From contig NZ_RZIS01000009.1 in the NCBI RefSeq assembly GCF_005281835.1, positions 124,001-188,000 of the forward strand: 64,000 nt of DNA, in the 5' to 3' direction. Position 1 is the stretch's first letter. Every line of letters starts with the position of its first letter. Positions 24,719-34,844 of the stretch are shown piece by piece. The position numbers and the translations under genes are program-made. The DNA is from Vibrio profundi (GTDB taxonomy: Bacteria > Pseudomonadota > Gammaproteobacteria > Enterobacterales > Vibrionaceae). The notes under the pieces are model-generated. The model worked only from the letters and a program-made list of their open reading frames with translations, was not told the DNA's origin and ran no database searches.

Positions 24719-27064
24719 TTATTTCACCAATAAATGTTGTCGATCTAATACGTTGGTAATGTGTCTAAACCAATGGTCTGAAACGCGAGCTTTGTCTTCG
24801 CTCCAGTCGATAAACCCACGACTTTGGAAGTAACGGAGCGTACCAACCACTTCTGCAATGGTGAGTTGCGTACATTCGGACAGCTCTTCTGGAGAAGCGA
24901 TTTCTAGCTGTACGATGGAACGCAGCACCGCCAACATAGGTTTAGGCATTTTTTCTAACTCTTCGGATTCAGGTGCATAGAACAAACGAACGTAAACTTG
25001 CTCAGTTTCTTTATGGCGGTTAAGTGATAAACGAAAGAAACGCAGCGCAACCGTCGGGTTACCATCTGAATAGTGCCAAAGTATCCGGTAGAAGCCTTGC
25101 TTAGCACGCTCTTCTTCAGAGACTTCTTGTTGGTCCCATTGCTTAGGTACGGTGAGCCCCTCAAAGCTAAGAGGGAAGTCTTCATTCTGATTGATGCGTG
25201 TATTGAGTAGTGCCTCGATTTGAGTTTCTGTCCACTTAGGGAGGAAAGTGACTAAGTCAAAAAGTAATCGCTCGCCTCGAGCTCTATCAACAAAACGCCA
25301 GCTTGATTTTTCTATAGCAAAAAGGGCACGGTGATTTTTCTTAGAACGTCTTAATAAGTTGGTTAAACGAATCAGGTCGTTCAAGCCTCCTACCATTGGT
25401 TTAACTAAGCGCTGAGCATTATCAATCGCGATTAGATAAGTGGTTTGACTTGATCTTAGGTGAGAAAGCACTTGGATTTCCGTTGCTTCTTCATTTAGTC
25501 CAAGGCTCACTGCAAGGTGTGCGAGCAATTCGGAGTAACCAGAGTAAGGACAACTTAAGTAAATAGGCTCGGCATTTTTCGTTTTGTGTAAGATCTGTTT
25601 GAGCATCGTGGTGGTGCCGACGCCACGTTCTCCAGACACAACGCAGATAGCAGGGCTATCGGTAAGCAGATATTTGGAGAGCTGTTTTATCTCTGGCGTC
25701 GCATAATCAACGAGTTCGCTGTAATCATTCCCCGGAAGCACATATTGAAAGGTCTCATCTCCTTTGACTCGAACAAGCTGCTGATTAGATGAAACGTTGC
25801 CTTTCTGCTTCGCGACTTCAATCTTAAACAAATAAGCAAGGGCTTGGCTGAACAAAGTAAAGTTAGATAACCCAGAGATTAAACGAAGTTTACAGTTGTG
25901 AACGATCACCCAAGTCGCTGCGATGGCTGTGGCCAGGATTCGGACGATGAAAACATCTTGTTTGTTGATAGCCCAGATCATCCACCAAGGTTTTTCAGAA
26001 ATCTTGCTTGTTGCTTCGAATACCTTAGCTCTCCACAGTCGAAGTACCGATACGGTGACTAAGACAAACCAGAAGAATAGGGCGCTAGAAATCCAGTTGT
26101 AGATAGTCCCTTCGCCTAACGTCCTAACCGATATTTGTAATATCACGCCAGCAACAATAACGCTCCATACGTATCGGCGAATTGTTGATAAGCGAAGCGC
26201 GATACTTTCTTTGCTTGAAGCTCTACTATTTCTATACGCAAATTCAAGAATAAAGCTAATCGCAATTGAGCCACCTAGCACCCACCAAGTGAATATTTCG
26301 AGATAAATGAGATGTTGAAGGCTCGGGATCTCAGACAAGATTCTCAGTGACAATGTAATGGCGATTAGCCAAGCGATCGCTTTATTGGCTCGACCTACAT
26401 ACCAAATTAAACGAACCCATAATGGCGGCAAAGTCTGCGCGTCGAGGATATTACTTTTGAACGCTCGAATTAAACGCTTACTGTTGGCTAGCCACCACGT
26501 AAGAGCTAAATAGGTAAAGAATACTTTTGTACCAGCCCAAATCACCGGGATAGGTGAAATTAGCAAATCATTCACTAGAGCTTTAAAGCTACGTAGTTGG
26601 AAATACAGCGCGTATTGAGCATTTAGCTGAGTAAGCGTCAATTCTTGTTTAAATTGAGTCACTCCCTGTGGTCCAAATCCCGTTAGAGCTTCACGCGTCT
26701 TCTGAGTCGTTAACTCAAGCAGCCTTTGCTTGCTTTGGCTAATACTCGTCAAGGTAAGGTAACTGGATTCAACTTGTTGCCATTGTTCATCATCGAAAGT
26801 ATCGACATACGCTGAGAGACCATTAGAAAAGACATCCCCTTGAGCACGTTGCTCATCTAGAGTTGCCTCTAACAGCTGACGCACTTTCACTTTGTCGGTT
26901 GAAGACATAAACAGTGGATCAGGAATTTTTGCCACTTCATCCCTGATACTGGCAGCAACGTTTGCGATCGTGGGTTGGTTGTCTGGCAGGTATTGCCATT
27001 CTGACAAAACGTGAGAAGAAAAAATGACTGATAAAGCAACCAGCATTTTTAATAGATAGCGCAT
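24719..27064 (-). CDS. Membrane-anchored AAA/STAND-type ATPase with C-terminal winged helix
   Basis: 781 aa, family not recognised by name. It has a signal peptide (MRYLLKMLVALSVIFSS), a helical periplasmic region to about 180, then about six membrane helices between 180 and 420. The cytoplasmic P-loop ATPase has Walker A GERGVGTTTM near residue 475, Walker B LIAIDNAQ near 540 and a sensor-like LLRRSKKNHRALF. A winged-helix segment sits at the C-terminus (SPEELSECTQLTIAEVVGTL). The layout recalls ORC/STAND ATPases. ATG 27064 was chosen; an upstream in-frame ATG (27082) has AGG with no spacer. It is coupled to mscS, suggesting ATP-dependent gating or assembly (inference). Confidence 0.75.
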   Translation of the reverse strand: MRYLLKMLVALSVIFSSHVLSEWQYLPDNQPTIANVAASIRDEVAKIPDPLFMSSTDKVKVRQLLEATLDEQRAQGDVFSNGLSAYVDTFDDEQWQQVESSYLTLTSISQSKQRLLELTTQKTREALTGFGPQGVTQFKQELTLTQLNAQYALYFQLRSFKALVNDLLISPIPVIWAGTKVFFTYLALTWWLANSKRLIRAFKSNILDAQTLPPLWVRLIWYVGRANKAIAWLIAITLSLRILSEIPSLQHLIYLEIFTWWVLGGSIAISFILEFAYRNSRASSKESIALRLSTIRRYVWSVIVAGVILQISVRTLGEGTIYNWISSALFFWFVLVTVSVLRLWRAKVFEATSKISEKPWWMIWAINKQDVFIVRILATAIAATWVIVHNCKLRLISGLSNFTLFSQALAYLFKIEVAKQKGNVSSNQQLVRVKGDETFQYVLPGNDYSELVDYATPEIKQLSKYLLTDSPAICVVSGERGVGTTTMLKQILHKTKNAEPIYLSCPYSGYSELLAHLAVSLGLNEEATEIQVLSHLRSSQTTYLIAIDNAQRLVKPMVGGLNDLIRLTNLLRRSKKNHRALFAIEKSSWRFVDRARGERLLFDLVTFLPKWTETQIEALLNTRINQNEDFPLSFEGLTVPKQWDQQEVSEEERAKQGFYRILWHYSDGNPTVALRFFRLSLNRHKETEQVYVRLFYAPESEELEKMPKPMLAVLRSIVQLEIASPEELSECTQLTIAEVVGTLRYFQSRGFIDWSEDKARVSDHWFRHITNVLDRQHLLVK

Positions 27065-27362
27065 AAAGTTCACTTTTAACATCCTGTTTAGATTGAATAA
27101 GTGTAGTGCGTTTAATCTGAATAGTCTTTACAAAGTGCAGTTCGGTATTGATAGAACAAGTGATTGGACAATTATTAAACGAATCGTTGTCATATTCGTG
27201 AGGTTTCGCAACGCTATAATGTGATGGTACTCAAACGAAAGTCAGTATTAGCTTATCGGTCGGTATTTGTTTTAATTGCGTGGAGAAAGCAAAACAACGC
27301 TTGCAGTTCGAGCGCTGAACAAGTACCGTTGCGGCGTTTTTCATATTAATAAGGTAAAGGTT

Positions 27363-28955
27363 TTGATCTCTACAGCGAATATCACCCAACAATTCGGCGC
27401 TAAGCCACTTTTTGAGAACATTTCTGTTAAGTTCGGCGAAGGTAACCGCTACGGTCTGATTGGCGCGAATGGCTGTGGTAAATCGACTTTTATGAAGATT
27501 CTGTCTGGCGAGCTTGAGCCATCTGGCGGTAACGTAAGTTACGATCCAAATGAGCGCGTTGCTAAGCTAAACCAGGATCAATTCGCCTACGAAGAATTCA
27601 CAGTAATCGACACGGTTATCATGGGCCACAAAGAGTTGTGGGAAGTGAAGCAAGAGCGTGATCGCATTTACTCTTTAGCTGAAATGAGCGAAGACGACGG
27701 CATGAAAGTAGCCGACCTAGAAGTTCAGTTCGCTGAAATGGACGGTTACATGGCGGAAGCAAAAGCCGGTGAACTTCTTCTTGCTGTAGGTATTCCAGAA
27801 GAGCAACACTTCGGTTTGATGAGTGAAGTGGCTCCGGGTTGGAAGCTTCGTGTTCTATTGGCTCAAGTTCTGTTTGCAGACCCGCACATCATGCTACTTG
27901 ACGAACCAACGAACAACCTGGATATGGACACAATTCGCTGGTTGGAAGAAACACTGAACCAACGTAACTGCACAATGATCATCATTTCGCACGACCGTCA
28001 CTTCCTAAACAGTGTTTGTACACACATGGCTGACTTAGACTACGGTGAATTACGTTTATTCCCTGGTAACTACGATGAGTACATGACTGCTGCGACTCAA
28101 GCTCGTGAACGCCTATTGTCAGATAACGCTAAGAAGAAAGCACAAATTGCTGAACTTCAAACTTTCGTTTCTCGTTTCTCAGCTAACGCTTCTAAAGCTA
28201 AGCAAGCAACATCTCGTGCTAAACAGATCGACAAGATTCAACTTGAAGAAGTTAAAGCATCAAGCCGTCAAAACCCATTCATCCGTTTTGAACAATCTAA
28301 AGAGCTATTCCGTAATGCTCTAGTTGTTGAGAATCTGTCTCAAGGCTTTGAAGAAGATCTATACGCTAAGTTTGATGCAATTTTCGAAGTAGGTGAGCGC
28401 GTTGCGATCATCGGTGAGAATGGCGTGGGTAAAACGACACTATTGAACACATTAGCTGGCGCACTAGAGCCTCGTACTGGTGAGTACAAGTGGTCTGAAA
28501 ACTCAAACATCGGTTACTACGCTCAAGATCATGCTCATGACTTTGAAGAAGACATGAACCTATTCGACTGGATGAGCCAGTGGCGTCAAGAAGGTGAAGA
28601 CGAGCAGGTTGTTCGTAGCTTCCTTGGTCGTATGCTATTTGGCCAAGACGACATTAAAAAGTCAGTTAAGGTTATCTCTGGTGGTGAACAAGGTCGTATG
28701 CTTCTAGGCAAGATCATGATGCATAAACCAAACATCCTATTAATGGATGAACCAACTAACCACATGGATATGGAATCTATCGAAGCACTTAACTTAGCGC
28801 TTGAGAACTACAAAGGCACATTGTTCTTCGTATCTCACGACCGTGTATTCGTAGACTCACTAGCGACTCGTATTCTTGAGATCAAAGACGGCAAGATCCA
28901 CGACTTCCGTGGCACTTACGCTGAATTCTTGAAAGCACGTAATATCGAAGGTTAA
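27363..28955 (+). CDS. ybiT: ABC-F ATPase YbiT
   Basis: 530-aa soluble ABC-F protein, exactly the length of E. coli YbiT and highly similar throughout (KPLFENISVKFG; TVIMGHKELWEVKQERDRIY). There are two ABC cassettes with Walker A GANGCGKST and GENGVGKTT, joined by a charged interdomain linker (SRFSANASKAKQATSRAKQI). ABC-F proteins bind the ribosomal E site and rescue or regulate stalled translation. The start is TTG at 27363 (ISTANITQQFG), with AAAGG just upstream. The frame is open to 27276, but those residues are not part of the family. Confidence 0.93.
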   Translation: MISTANITQQFGAKPLFENISVKFGEGNRYGLIGANGCGKSTFMKILSGELEPSGGNVSYDPNERVAKLNQDQFAYEEFTVIDTVIMGHKELWEVKQERDRIYSLAEMSEDDGMKVADLEVQFAEMDGYMAEAKAGELLLAVGIPEEQHFGLMSEVAPGWKLRVLLAQVLFADPHIMLLDEPTNNLDMDTIRWLEETLNQRNCTMIIISHDRHFLNSVCTHMADLDYGELRLFPGNYDEYMTAATQARERLLSDNAKKKAQIAELQTFVSRFSANASKAKQATSRAKQIDKIQLEEVKASSRQNPFIRFEQSKELFRNALVVENLSQGFEEDLYAKFDAIFEVGERVAIIGENGVGKTTLLNTLAGALEPRTGEYKWSENSNIGYYAQDHAHDFEEDMNLFDWMSQWRQEGEDEQVVRSFLGRMLFGQDDIKKSVKVISGGEQGRMLLGKIMMHKPNILLMDEPTNHMDMESIEALNLALENYKGTLFFVSHDRVFVDSLATRILEIKDGKIHDFRGTYAEFLKARNIEG

Positions 28956-28977
28956 TACTCGATACTATAACGCTATG

Positions 28978-29005
28978 AAAAAAGGCTCCCGATGGGAGCC
29001 TTTTT
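28978..29005. terminator. Bidirectional terminator after ybiT
   Basis: Perfect stem AAAAAGGCTCCC/GGGAGCCTTTTT with a 3-nt loop, T-rich on both strands, between convergent genes. Confidence 0.9.
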
Positions 29006-29046
29006 GCGTTCTACAGATAGTTAAAATCTAGGTGGGGTTAGGAGCG

Positions 29047-30933
29047 CTAATATTTGAATTGAGCGACCACTTTTTCCAACTTCCGACTAACACCGATAAC
29101 TTCTTGGCTTGAAGTGCCTGTTCTTGCAACTTGAACGGCTGTGCTTCCCGCTAAATCTGCAATTTGCGTGATATTTCGGTCGATGTCTGCCGACACCATA
29201 GATTGCTCTTCGGACGCCGTCGCAATTTGTGCGTTCATATCAAATACTTCACTGATCTGATCAACAATCTTTTGAATTGAATCTACAGCAAGCACGGTTT
29301 GATCATTAGTCGCGTTTACTTGTTCTAGGCTGTTCTGCATCATGGTCACTGTATTTTCTACGCCAGACGTAAGCCCATTAATCGTGTCTTCGATTTGTTT
29401 GGTCGATTCATTGGTCTTCAGTGAGAGTTGTCTTACTTCATCTGCAACGACTGCAAATCCACGGCCATTCTCGCCAGCACGAGCAGCTTCTATCGCTGCG
29501 TTAAGTGCAAGTAGGTTAGTCTGCTCGGCAATCCCTGTAATTGTAGAAATTACAGTACGAATTTCTTGGCTGTGTTGTGACAACTCATTAACTAGCTGTT
29601 GCGAATCAGCAATGTTACTTGTCAGTGATTGAATGCTTTTTCCTGCGGTATGGGTAACTTGCATACTCTTTTCCGCTTCGGTCTTAACGCGTAGTGCGTT
29701 TTCCGCGGCGCTCTCGATATTGGCTGTGATTTCGTTACTGGTCATCACTAATTCGTTAACGGCAGTTGCGACTGATTCGGATTCTATTTTCTGTTGTTCT
29801 GCGTTCGCAATACTTTGATTCGCAGCTTGCTCGGATGTAGCCGCGCATTCAGATAGGGTATGCATAACTGAAGCAATCTCAGAAATGTTGTTATGAAGCT
29901 TCGCGATAAATACATCAAACGAATTCGCCAATTGAGCTAATTCATCATTGCCTTTTGCGTTCATTCGAACGGTAAGATCGCCATTTCCTTCCGAAATCTC
30001 CTTCATTAAAGCGGTAATTTTTCCGATTCTAGAGGTAATGCTTTTGCCAATAATCAGTAGTAGTGAAGAAACAGTAAGAGCAATCGCAAGCCCCATGACT
30101 TGAAGTCTAAAGGTGACTTGTTCAGTCAACTCAGCATTAAGCGTTGTGATTTTATCTTGCAGATTGTGAATGGCTTCTTCAGTTTTGTGTACGTTCGTTC
30201 TAAGCGCGCCTTGTAAACCTTGGTCTGCGCTTAGGCCAATTACCGTGTATGACTCTGCCAATGCAAGTGCAGCGGATTTATACCCAGAAAAAGTATCCGC
30301 TAAGAAGCTGTAACGGTTAGCTTTGCTTTCAAACACATTTAATTCAGTGATGTAGTTCTTGAGCGATTCATCATTCGGGTTTTCAACAAATCGCGTACTT
30401 TTCGATAGAAGCTTGGTGTAAGCCGATTGAAGCTCAAAATCGCCTAATTGGTTGATCTCGGTAGACAGTTGTAATCGAGACTCAACCACAGCCTGACTTA
30501 ACCCCGTTGCGTCTTTCGAGCCTTGGGCTTGTAATTGGCTCGCCAGTTGATGAAATTGGGTTTGATAAAGGGCTAGGGTATCTAAAGATAAAGACACAGA
30601 GTCTTGAACTTTACTGCTGTGTTCATTGAGTAGACTTTGGATATTTCGAATGCGTTTTTCTAGCGTCGATAAAGTGGTATCAAATCGCTCTAAATACTTT
30701 GGATGCTGACGGGCAAGAAAATCCTTTTCATGCCTTCTTAAAGTCAGGAGATCAATCTCACTGCTTTGGTTTTCGTGGTCTGCATGTTTGAGTTGCCCCA
30801 ATTGCTGGAAACTATACTGTTCGTACAGGCCATAACTCGCAATTCCCACCAACAAAAAGCAAGTAATTAGAATGAGTTGTGCGCGAATCGAAAGCGATTG
30901 TAACAAGCGAGTTATAATAGGTTGCCTAGTCAT
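29047..30933 (-). CDS. Methyl-accepting chemotaxis protein with HBM-like sensor
   Basis: 628 aa. TM1 (15-37) is followed by a helical periplasmic domain of about 240 residues. Its opening LLTLRRHEKDFLARQHPKYL is characteristic of HBM (helical bimodular) sensors such as McpS, which bind organic acids. TM2 (FRLQVMGLAIALTVSSLLLI), a HAMP domain and the signalling hairpin with the conserved tip TNLLALNAAIEAARAGE follow. An AGGAGGTATCC Shine-Dalgarno precedes the ATG. Organic-acid sensing is inferred only from domain type. Confidence 0.9.
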   Translation of the reverse strand: MTRQPIITRLLQSLSIRAQLILITCFLLVGIASYGLYEQYSFQQLGQLKHADHENQSSEIDLLTLRRHEKDFLARQHPKYLERFDTTLSTLEKRIRNIQSLLNEHSSKVQDSVSLSLDTLALYQTQFHQLASQLQAQGSKDATGLSQAVVESRLQLSTEINQLGDFELQSAYTKLLSKSTRFVENPNDESLKNYITELNVFESKANRYSFLADTFSGYKSAALALAESYTVIGLSADQGLQGALRTNVHKTEEAIHNLQDKITTLNAELTEQVTFRLQVMGLAIALTVSSLLLIIGKSITSRIGKITALMKEISEGNGDLTVRMNAKGNDELAQLANSFDVFIAKLHNNISEIASVMHTLSECAATSEQAANQSIANAEQQKIESESVATAVNELVMTSNEITANIESAAENALRVKTEAEKSMQVTHTAGKSIQSLTSNIADSQQLVNELSQHSQEIRTVISTITGIAEQTNLLALNAAIEAARAGENGRGFAVVADEVRQLSLKTNESTKQIEDTINGLTSGVENTVTMMQNSLEQVNATNDQTVLAVDSIQKIVDQISEVFDMNAQIATASEEQSMVSADIDRNITQIADLAGSTAVQVARTGTSSQEVIGVSRKLEKVVAQFKY

Positions 30934-31336
30934 GGATACCTCCTAGGTAATCTGACGTTAAATAACCGCTGAATTATTAAAGTTCTATGACGTTTTTATT
31001 ACAGCGAGTCTTTAACTAATAGCAGTTGCCACTTGTTATGCAAGTTGTTGTTTATTTTCGCAAAGCAGGTTTAGCGTGTAATTTACTAATTAAAATATCG
31101 ATAACTGCATCCGCTATGATTTAACACATTGATTTATATGTTTTTTCTTTAGGATTTATATCCACTTCAGTAGAGTGGCTATTACTGAGCATTAATCATG
31201 AACTTTTTATAGTTACGAACATTCCCAATTATTGGACGTATTAATATATCTACTAATAACAATCGTGTTGCACAAAACACTCTTGGTGGTGAAATCTTTC
31301 CTATAGTTACTTATAGGTAACCCACGGATTTATGAG
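30934..31336. other. 403-bp intergenic region
   Basis: AT-rich divergent region between the HBM chemoreceptor and the GDPD gene, holding promoters for both directions. No gene-like frame is seen. A small dyad CCACT/AGTGG occurs near 31161-31177 and a stronger one at 31300-31317 (listed separately). Confidence 0.4.
31300..31317. repeat. Dyad in the leader of the GDPD gene
   Basis: CCTATAGTTACTTATAGG: perfect 6-bp arms around a 6-nt centre, about 20 bp before the GDPD start. It is a candidate operator or leader hairpin; no regulator can be named. Confidence 0.3.
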
Positions 31337-32164
31337 GTGATTTTGTTGCAGACACATGTAGCACACCGCTTTAAACAAATGTTAGTGATCGCAATGACAC
31401 TGGTGCTGTTTATTCCTATTGCTGTATATACGGCTTCCATCGCGAAAGGGACAAGCTCTGATATTCTTCATCAATGTCAGCAAGTATGGGCGCACCGAGG
31501 GCTAACGACTCACGAGACAGAAAACTCACTTTCTGCCTTTGATGCCGCTTTTAAGCAAGGAGCACGTGGGATTGAACTAGATCTGTTCTTTTATAGCGAT
31601 CAAAATCGATTTGTCGTTACTCATGACAAGATAGATGTGTATACCCCAGAGTTACTAACCCTAGAACAAGTTTTCAAAACCTTTGGCCAAGATAAGTACT
31701 ACTGGCTCGATTTCAAAAACCTTTACCAATTGGATTCAAAAGAACGGAAATTAGCATTAGCAAGACTCGAAACCTTATCTAGCAAGCTCGTTCCTAAATC
31801 GCGCTTTGTGGTTGAATCAATAGATGTACACGCATTAAAAACGTTCACCGAGGGAGACTTCATCACAAGTTACTGGGTAACGCTTACTAATGATTTCAGC
31901 ACTTTTTCTTATTTTATTCATACATTTAAAATAAAGATTAAATACCTATTGGGTCAATTCACCGCAGTTTCCACGGATCTAGACAATTATTCTGACCGAT
32001 TCCAATTCCAACTGTCTTCAATACCAACGTTGTTGTTTACAGTGAACGAACAAGCCAAAGTAGGTCAGTTGTTTGAACGAGATAATGTGAGAGTCATATT
32101 GAGTGACTTGCCAATCTATCAATCAACACAGGGATGTACAGATGATAAAGACCAGCGATCGTAA
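31337..32164 (+). CDS. Glycerophosphodiester phosphodiesterase-family protein
   Basis: 275 aa. One N-terminal membrane segment (MLVIAMTLVLFIPIAVYTA) places the catalytic domain outside the membrane. The GDPD active site is visible: AHRG, ETENSLSAF, GIELDL and VVTHD (general acid/base histidines and metal-binding Glu/Asp). The C-terminal half is less conserved than in GlpQ/UgpQ. The start is uncertain: GTG 31337, TTG 31346 (GAGG upstream) or ATG 31379. It overlaps the next gene, a phosphoethanolamine transferase, by 23 nt, suggesting a joint envelope-lipid role. Confidence 0.75.
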   Translation: MILLQTHVAHRFKQMLVIAMTLVLFIPIAVYTASIAKGTSSDILHQCQQVWAHRGLTTHETENSLSAFDAAFKQGARGIELDLFFYSDQNRFVVTHDKIDVYTPELLTLEQVFKTFGQDKYYWLDFKNLYQLDSKERKLALARLETLSSKLVPKSRFVVESIDVHALKTFTEGDFITSYWVTLTNDFSTFSYFIHTFKIKIKYLLGQFTAVSTDLDNYSDRFQFQLSSIPTLLFTVNEQAKVGQLFERDNVRVILSDLPIYQSTQGCTDDKDQRS

Positions 32165-33788
32165 AGCTCATATATCCCACTTACTAGCCATATTGAGCTG
32201 CTTAGCGGTGAGCGGGGCTTTGAGCTTAGATAAGTTATCAGAGTCTCTCGTGAAAGGATCGATACACGTATTATTGCTCGCTATTCTCATTTACGCGATT
32301 TTGCGCTGTCTATCGTTTTTTAAACCTCTTCAATTTATTGTCGCCTTGTTTATTGGGATTGAACTCTTTGTTCAACTGACGTACCAATCGTCATTGTCGA
32401 TAAGCATAGTGATGAGCGTAATCAATGCACCGCTTGGGGAATCTGCCAGCTTTGCGTCGACTTACTTAATAGAAGCATTACTCGCGGTATTATCAGTACT
32501 GTTTATGGGTACAGCTCAGTTTACAGGAGGAAGGTTGGTTGGCTTTACTACTGCGAGCGTAGGATTTGCGTATCTTTTAATACCGTTGCTGATACAGATG
32601 CCCGGTGTGTATAAAAATGCGTTTTATGAAGACTACTTGAACAAAGGTACATCAAGAGGGAATTCCAAGACGTTCAGCACCATCGAGTACACTTTTCATA
32701 AATTGTCCCTACGGTTTCCTCCTTTTGAAAGCCTGATCGCAATTGTCGATTCAGTGAAGCTATTAACCATGCAAGTGAATTCTGAAACATCTTGGACTGG
32801 CGTAAGCGTTAGCAAGCAAGCGCCGGAGTTACTTGTGATCGGTATAGGTGAATCTTTGCGAGCCGGTAATATGGGAATCTACGGTTACGATAGGGAAACC
32901 ACTCCCAAGCTTAATGCACTCCAATCGAGTTTAACGGTGTTTGACCAGGTATACGCAGCAGGTAGTAATACATGGAGCTCGATCCCTGCTATTTTGACAA
33001 AGACCAAAAGCCTTCCCGACTTATCTAAATCCATTATCCATTTGGCTAACGATGCTGGTTACGAAACCTATTGGCTGTCTAATCAGGCTGAATTCGGGCA
33101 ATGGGACTTTTCGATCACGAGTTTAGCCAACCAAGCGCAAACAACATACTTTACTTCGCAAGATGAAGGCGGCAGCCAATTGGATGAGGCCTTATATAGT
33201 CAACTTGAAAAGGCGATAAATCTAAACACTAATAAGAAGCTGATCATTCTTCACTTTTATGGCTCCCATATGAACTTTGAAGACAGATACAGTGCAGAAT
33301 TCTCTGTATTCGACTCAGGAGCCCCAGACCTAGACCATTATGACAATAGCGTTCTTTACACTGACTCTTTGCAAGAACAGTTAATTCACTTGGTCCAAAG
33401 CAAGGGAGGGGAATACATGTTTTTCTCAGATCATGGTTTGGGTAAACCTAATGGTGAAATGTCGTTAAAACATGACGTTAGAATCCCGCCTGATCTTGAT
33501 TCCTTACAGGTGCCGTTGTTGATGACTGGATCATTAGAAGCGCTAGCTAACCAAGAAATAGTGATAGACTCAAACCGACCGTTTTCACTCTTCTATTTTG
33601 AATGTTTGTTTTCTGCGTGGTCAGGTATTTCTGCTAATGAGTTGGAGCGAGAAGAATATTGCGCAAACAGCCTATCTAACCAAGATATGATTTACCTAGA
33701 TGCAAACATGAGTCTAAGAAAAGAGCAGGCCCCGAAACAAACTAAAGAGCAAAGCGCCCTCAATACAGTGTTAGCGAGCGATGGATAA
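32142..33788 (+). CDS. Phosphoethanolamine transferase-like sulfatase-fold membrane enzyme
   Basis: 548 aa: about five N-terminal helices (to about 170) and a periplasmic alkaline-phosphatase-fold domain. The motifs follow the EptA/CptA family: GIGESLRAGNMGIYGYDRET near the first metal ligand, AAGSNTWSSIPAIL with the expected nucleophilic Thr, FYGSHMNFEDRY, and FFSDHGLGKPNGE for zinc. The family moves phosphoethanolamine from phosphatidylethanolamine to lipid A, core sugars or other glycans. The first motif reads GES rather than the usual GET. The exact acceptor is unknown. It is co-translated with the GDPD gene. Confidence 0.82.
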   Translation: MIKTSDRKAHISHLLAILSCLAVSGALSLDKLSESLVKGSIHVLLLAILIYAILRCLSFFKPLQFIVALFIGIELFVQLTYQSSLSISIVMSVINAPLGESASFASTYLIEALLAVLSVLFMGTAQFTGGRLVGFTTASVGFAYLLIPLLIQMPGVYKNAFYEDYLNKGTSRGNSKTFSTIEYTFHKLSLRFPPFESLIAIVDSVKLLTMQVNSETSWTGVSVSKQAPELLVIGIGESLRAGNMGIYGYDRETTPKLNALQSSLTVFDQVYAAGSNTWSSIPAILTKTKSLPDLSKSIIHLANDAGYETYWLSNQAEFGQWDFSITSLANQAQTTYFTSQDEGGSQLDEALYSQLEKAINLNTNKKLIILHFYGSHMNFEDRYSAEFSVFDSGAPDLDHYDNSVLYTDSLQEQLIHLVQSKGGEYMFFSDHGLGKPNGEMSLKHDVRIPPDLDSLQVPLLMTGSLEALANQEIVIDSNRPFSLFYFECLFSAWSGISANELEREEYCANSLSNQDMIYLDANMSLRKEQAPKQTKEQSALNTVLASDG

Positions 33789-33810
33789 AACAATCTACAT
33801 TCGGAAATAA

Positions 33811-33839
33811 AAAAGCGGAAGGTTTATCCTTCCGCTTTT
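33811..33839. terminator. Bidirectional terminator between the transferase gene and fdhD
   Basis: Perfect stem AAAAGCGGAAGG/CCTTCCGCTTTT with a 5-nt loop; T-rich on both strands. Confidence 0.9.
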
Positions 33840-33887
33840 GATTGCTTCCGAGAGGAAAAGAGCTCGGTAGTTGCTCTCAACCCAATA

Positions 33888-34721
33888 TTAGTCGTCTTTT
33901 AAATGACCTTTTACATCAAAATCAATCTTGTCGGCACCAGTAAAGATTTGGAACCTCAAACCTTTAGCACGCGCAATTGTGGTAATGCCAAACTTCTGTG
34001 CTAAATCTAGCCCCATTTGAGTAACGCCAGAACGTGATAACAACACTGGAATGCCCATTTGTGCGACTTTTATTACCATTTCAGATGTTAGACGCCCTGT
34101 TGTGTAGAAGATTTTATCGTGGCCACTTTCACCATTAATCCACATTTCACCTGCAAGTGTGTCTACCGCGTTATGGCGACCGACATCTTCTACAAAGGAA
34201 AGGACTTGGTCATCTTTACACACCGCACAGCCATGTACAGCGCCGGCTTTTTTATAGGTATCGTTATAATGGGTTAGAGCTTCAAGCGCCGTATAAATTT
34301 CAGATTGCTTAAGCTTTGTTTGAGGAACTTGGTAATCTTCAAGCTGCTTCATGACGTTGCCATACATGGTGCCTTGCCCACAGCCCGAGGTAACGGTTTT
34401 CTTTTTAAGGGCAGCATCTAAATGGCCAGTGTCTTCAGTGGTCACGACAGCCGCGCTGTGCGTCTCCCAATCAATAATGATAGATTCAATGGCCTCTGGA
34501 TCGGAAAGAAAACTCTGATTCTTTAAATACCCAAGCACTAAAGACTCAGGACGCGAGCCTAGCGTCATTAGGGTCACGATCTCCTTCCAGTTCAGCATTA
34601 CGGTGAGCGGGCGTTCGCAAGCGATTTGCTTAGTTAGCTTTTCACCATATTCATCAAAGACCTCGACTTCCATTGTTTGGAATGGGTTCTCACTCGTTTT
34701 AATTATGTTGGGTTTAGCCAC
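33888..34721 (-). CDS. fdhD: Formate dehydrogenase accessory sulfurtransferase FdhD
   Basis: 277 aa. FdhD passes sulfur from IscS to the bis-MGD cofactor, which formate dehydrogenase needs for activity. The conserved cysteine loop TSGCGQGT (Cys114) and the signature FVEDVGRHNAVDTLAGE are present, followed by FYTTGRLTSEMVIK. The length is normal. It diverges from the DUF3305/DUF3306 pair, and its substrate enzyme is encoded 9 kb to the right, so the locus has been split by other genes. Confidence 0.95.
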   Translation of the reverse strand: MAKPNIIKTSENPFQTMEVEVFDEYGEKLTKQIACERPLTVMLNWKEIVTLMTLGSRPESLVLGYLKNQSFLSDPEAIESIIIDWETHSAAVVTTEDTGHLDAALKKKTVTSGCGQGTMYGNVMKQLEDYQVPQTKLKQSEIYTALEALTHYNDTYKKAGAVHGCAVCKDDQVLSFVEDVGRHNAVDTLAGEMWINGESGHDKIFYTTGRLTSEMVIKVAQMGIPVLLSRSGVTQMGLDLAQKFGITTIARAKGLRFQIFTGADKIDFDVKGHLKDD

Positions 34722-34844
34722 TATCGTGATCCTTGTTGTTACTTATACATTGGCTTGTGAACGCATCAGCGCTACAGATCTTATCTCAGATTAAAGCAAG
34801 TCTTGTTCCAAGTAATAAGCGCTGGGAAATAGTACTCGTTAAGA

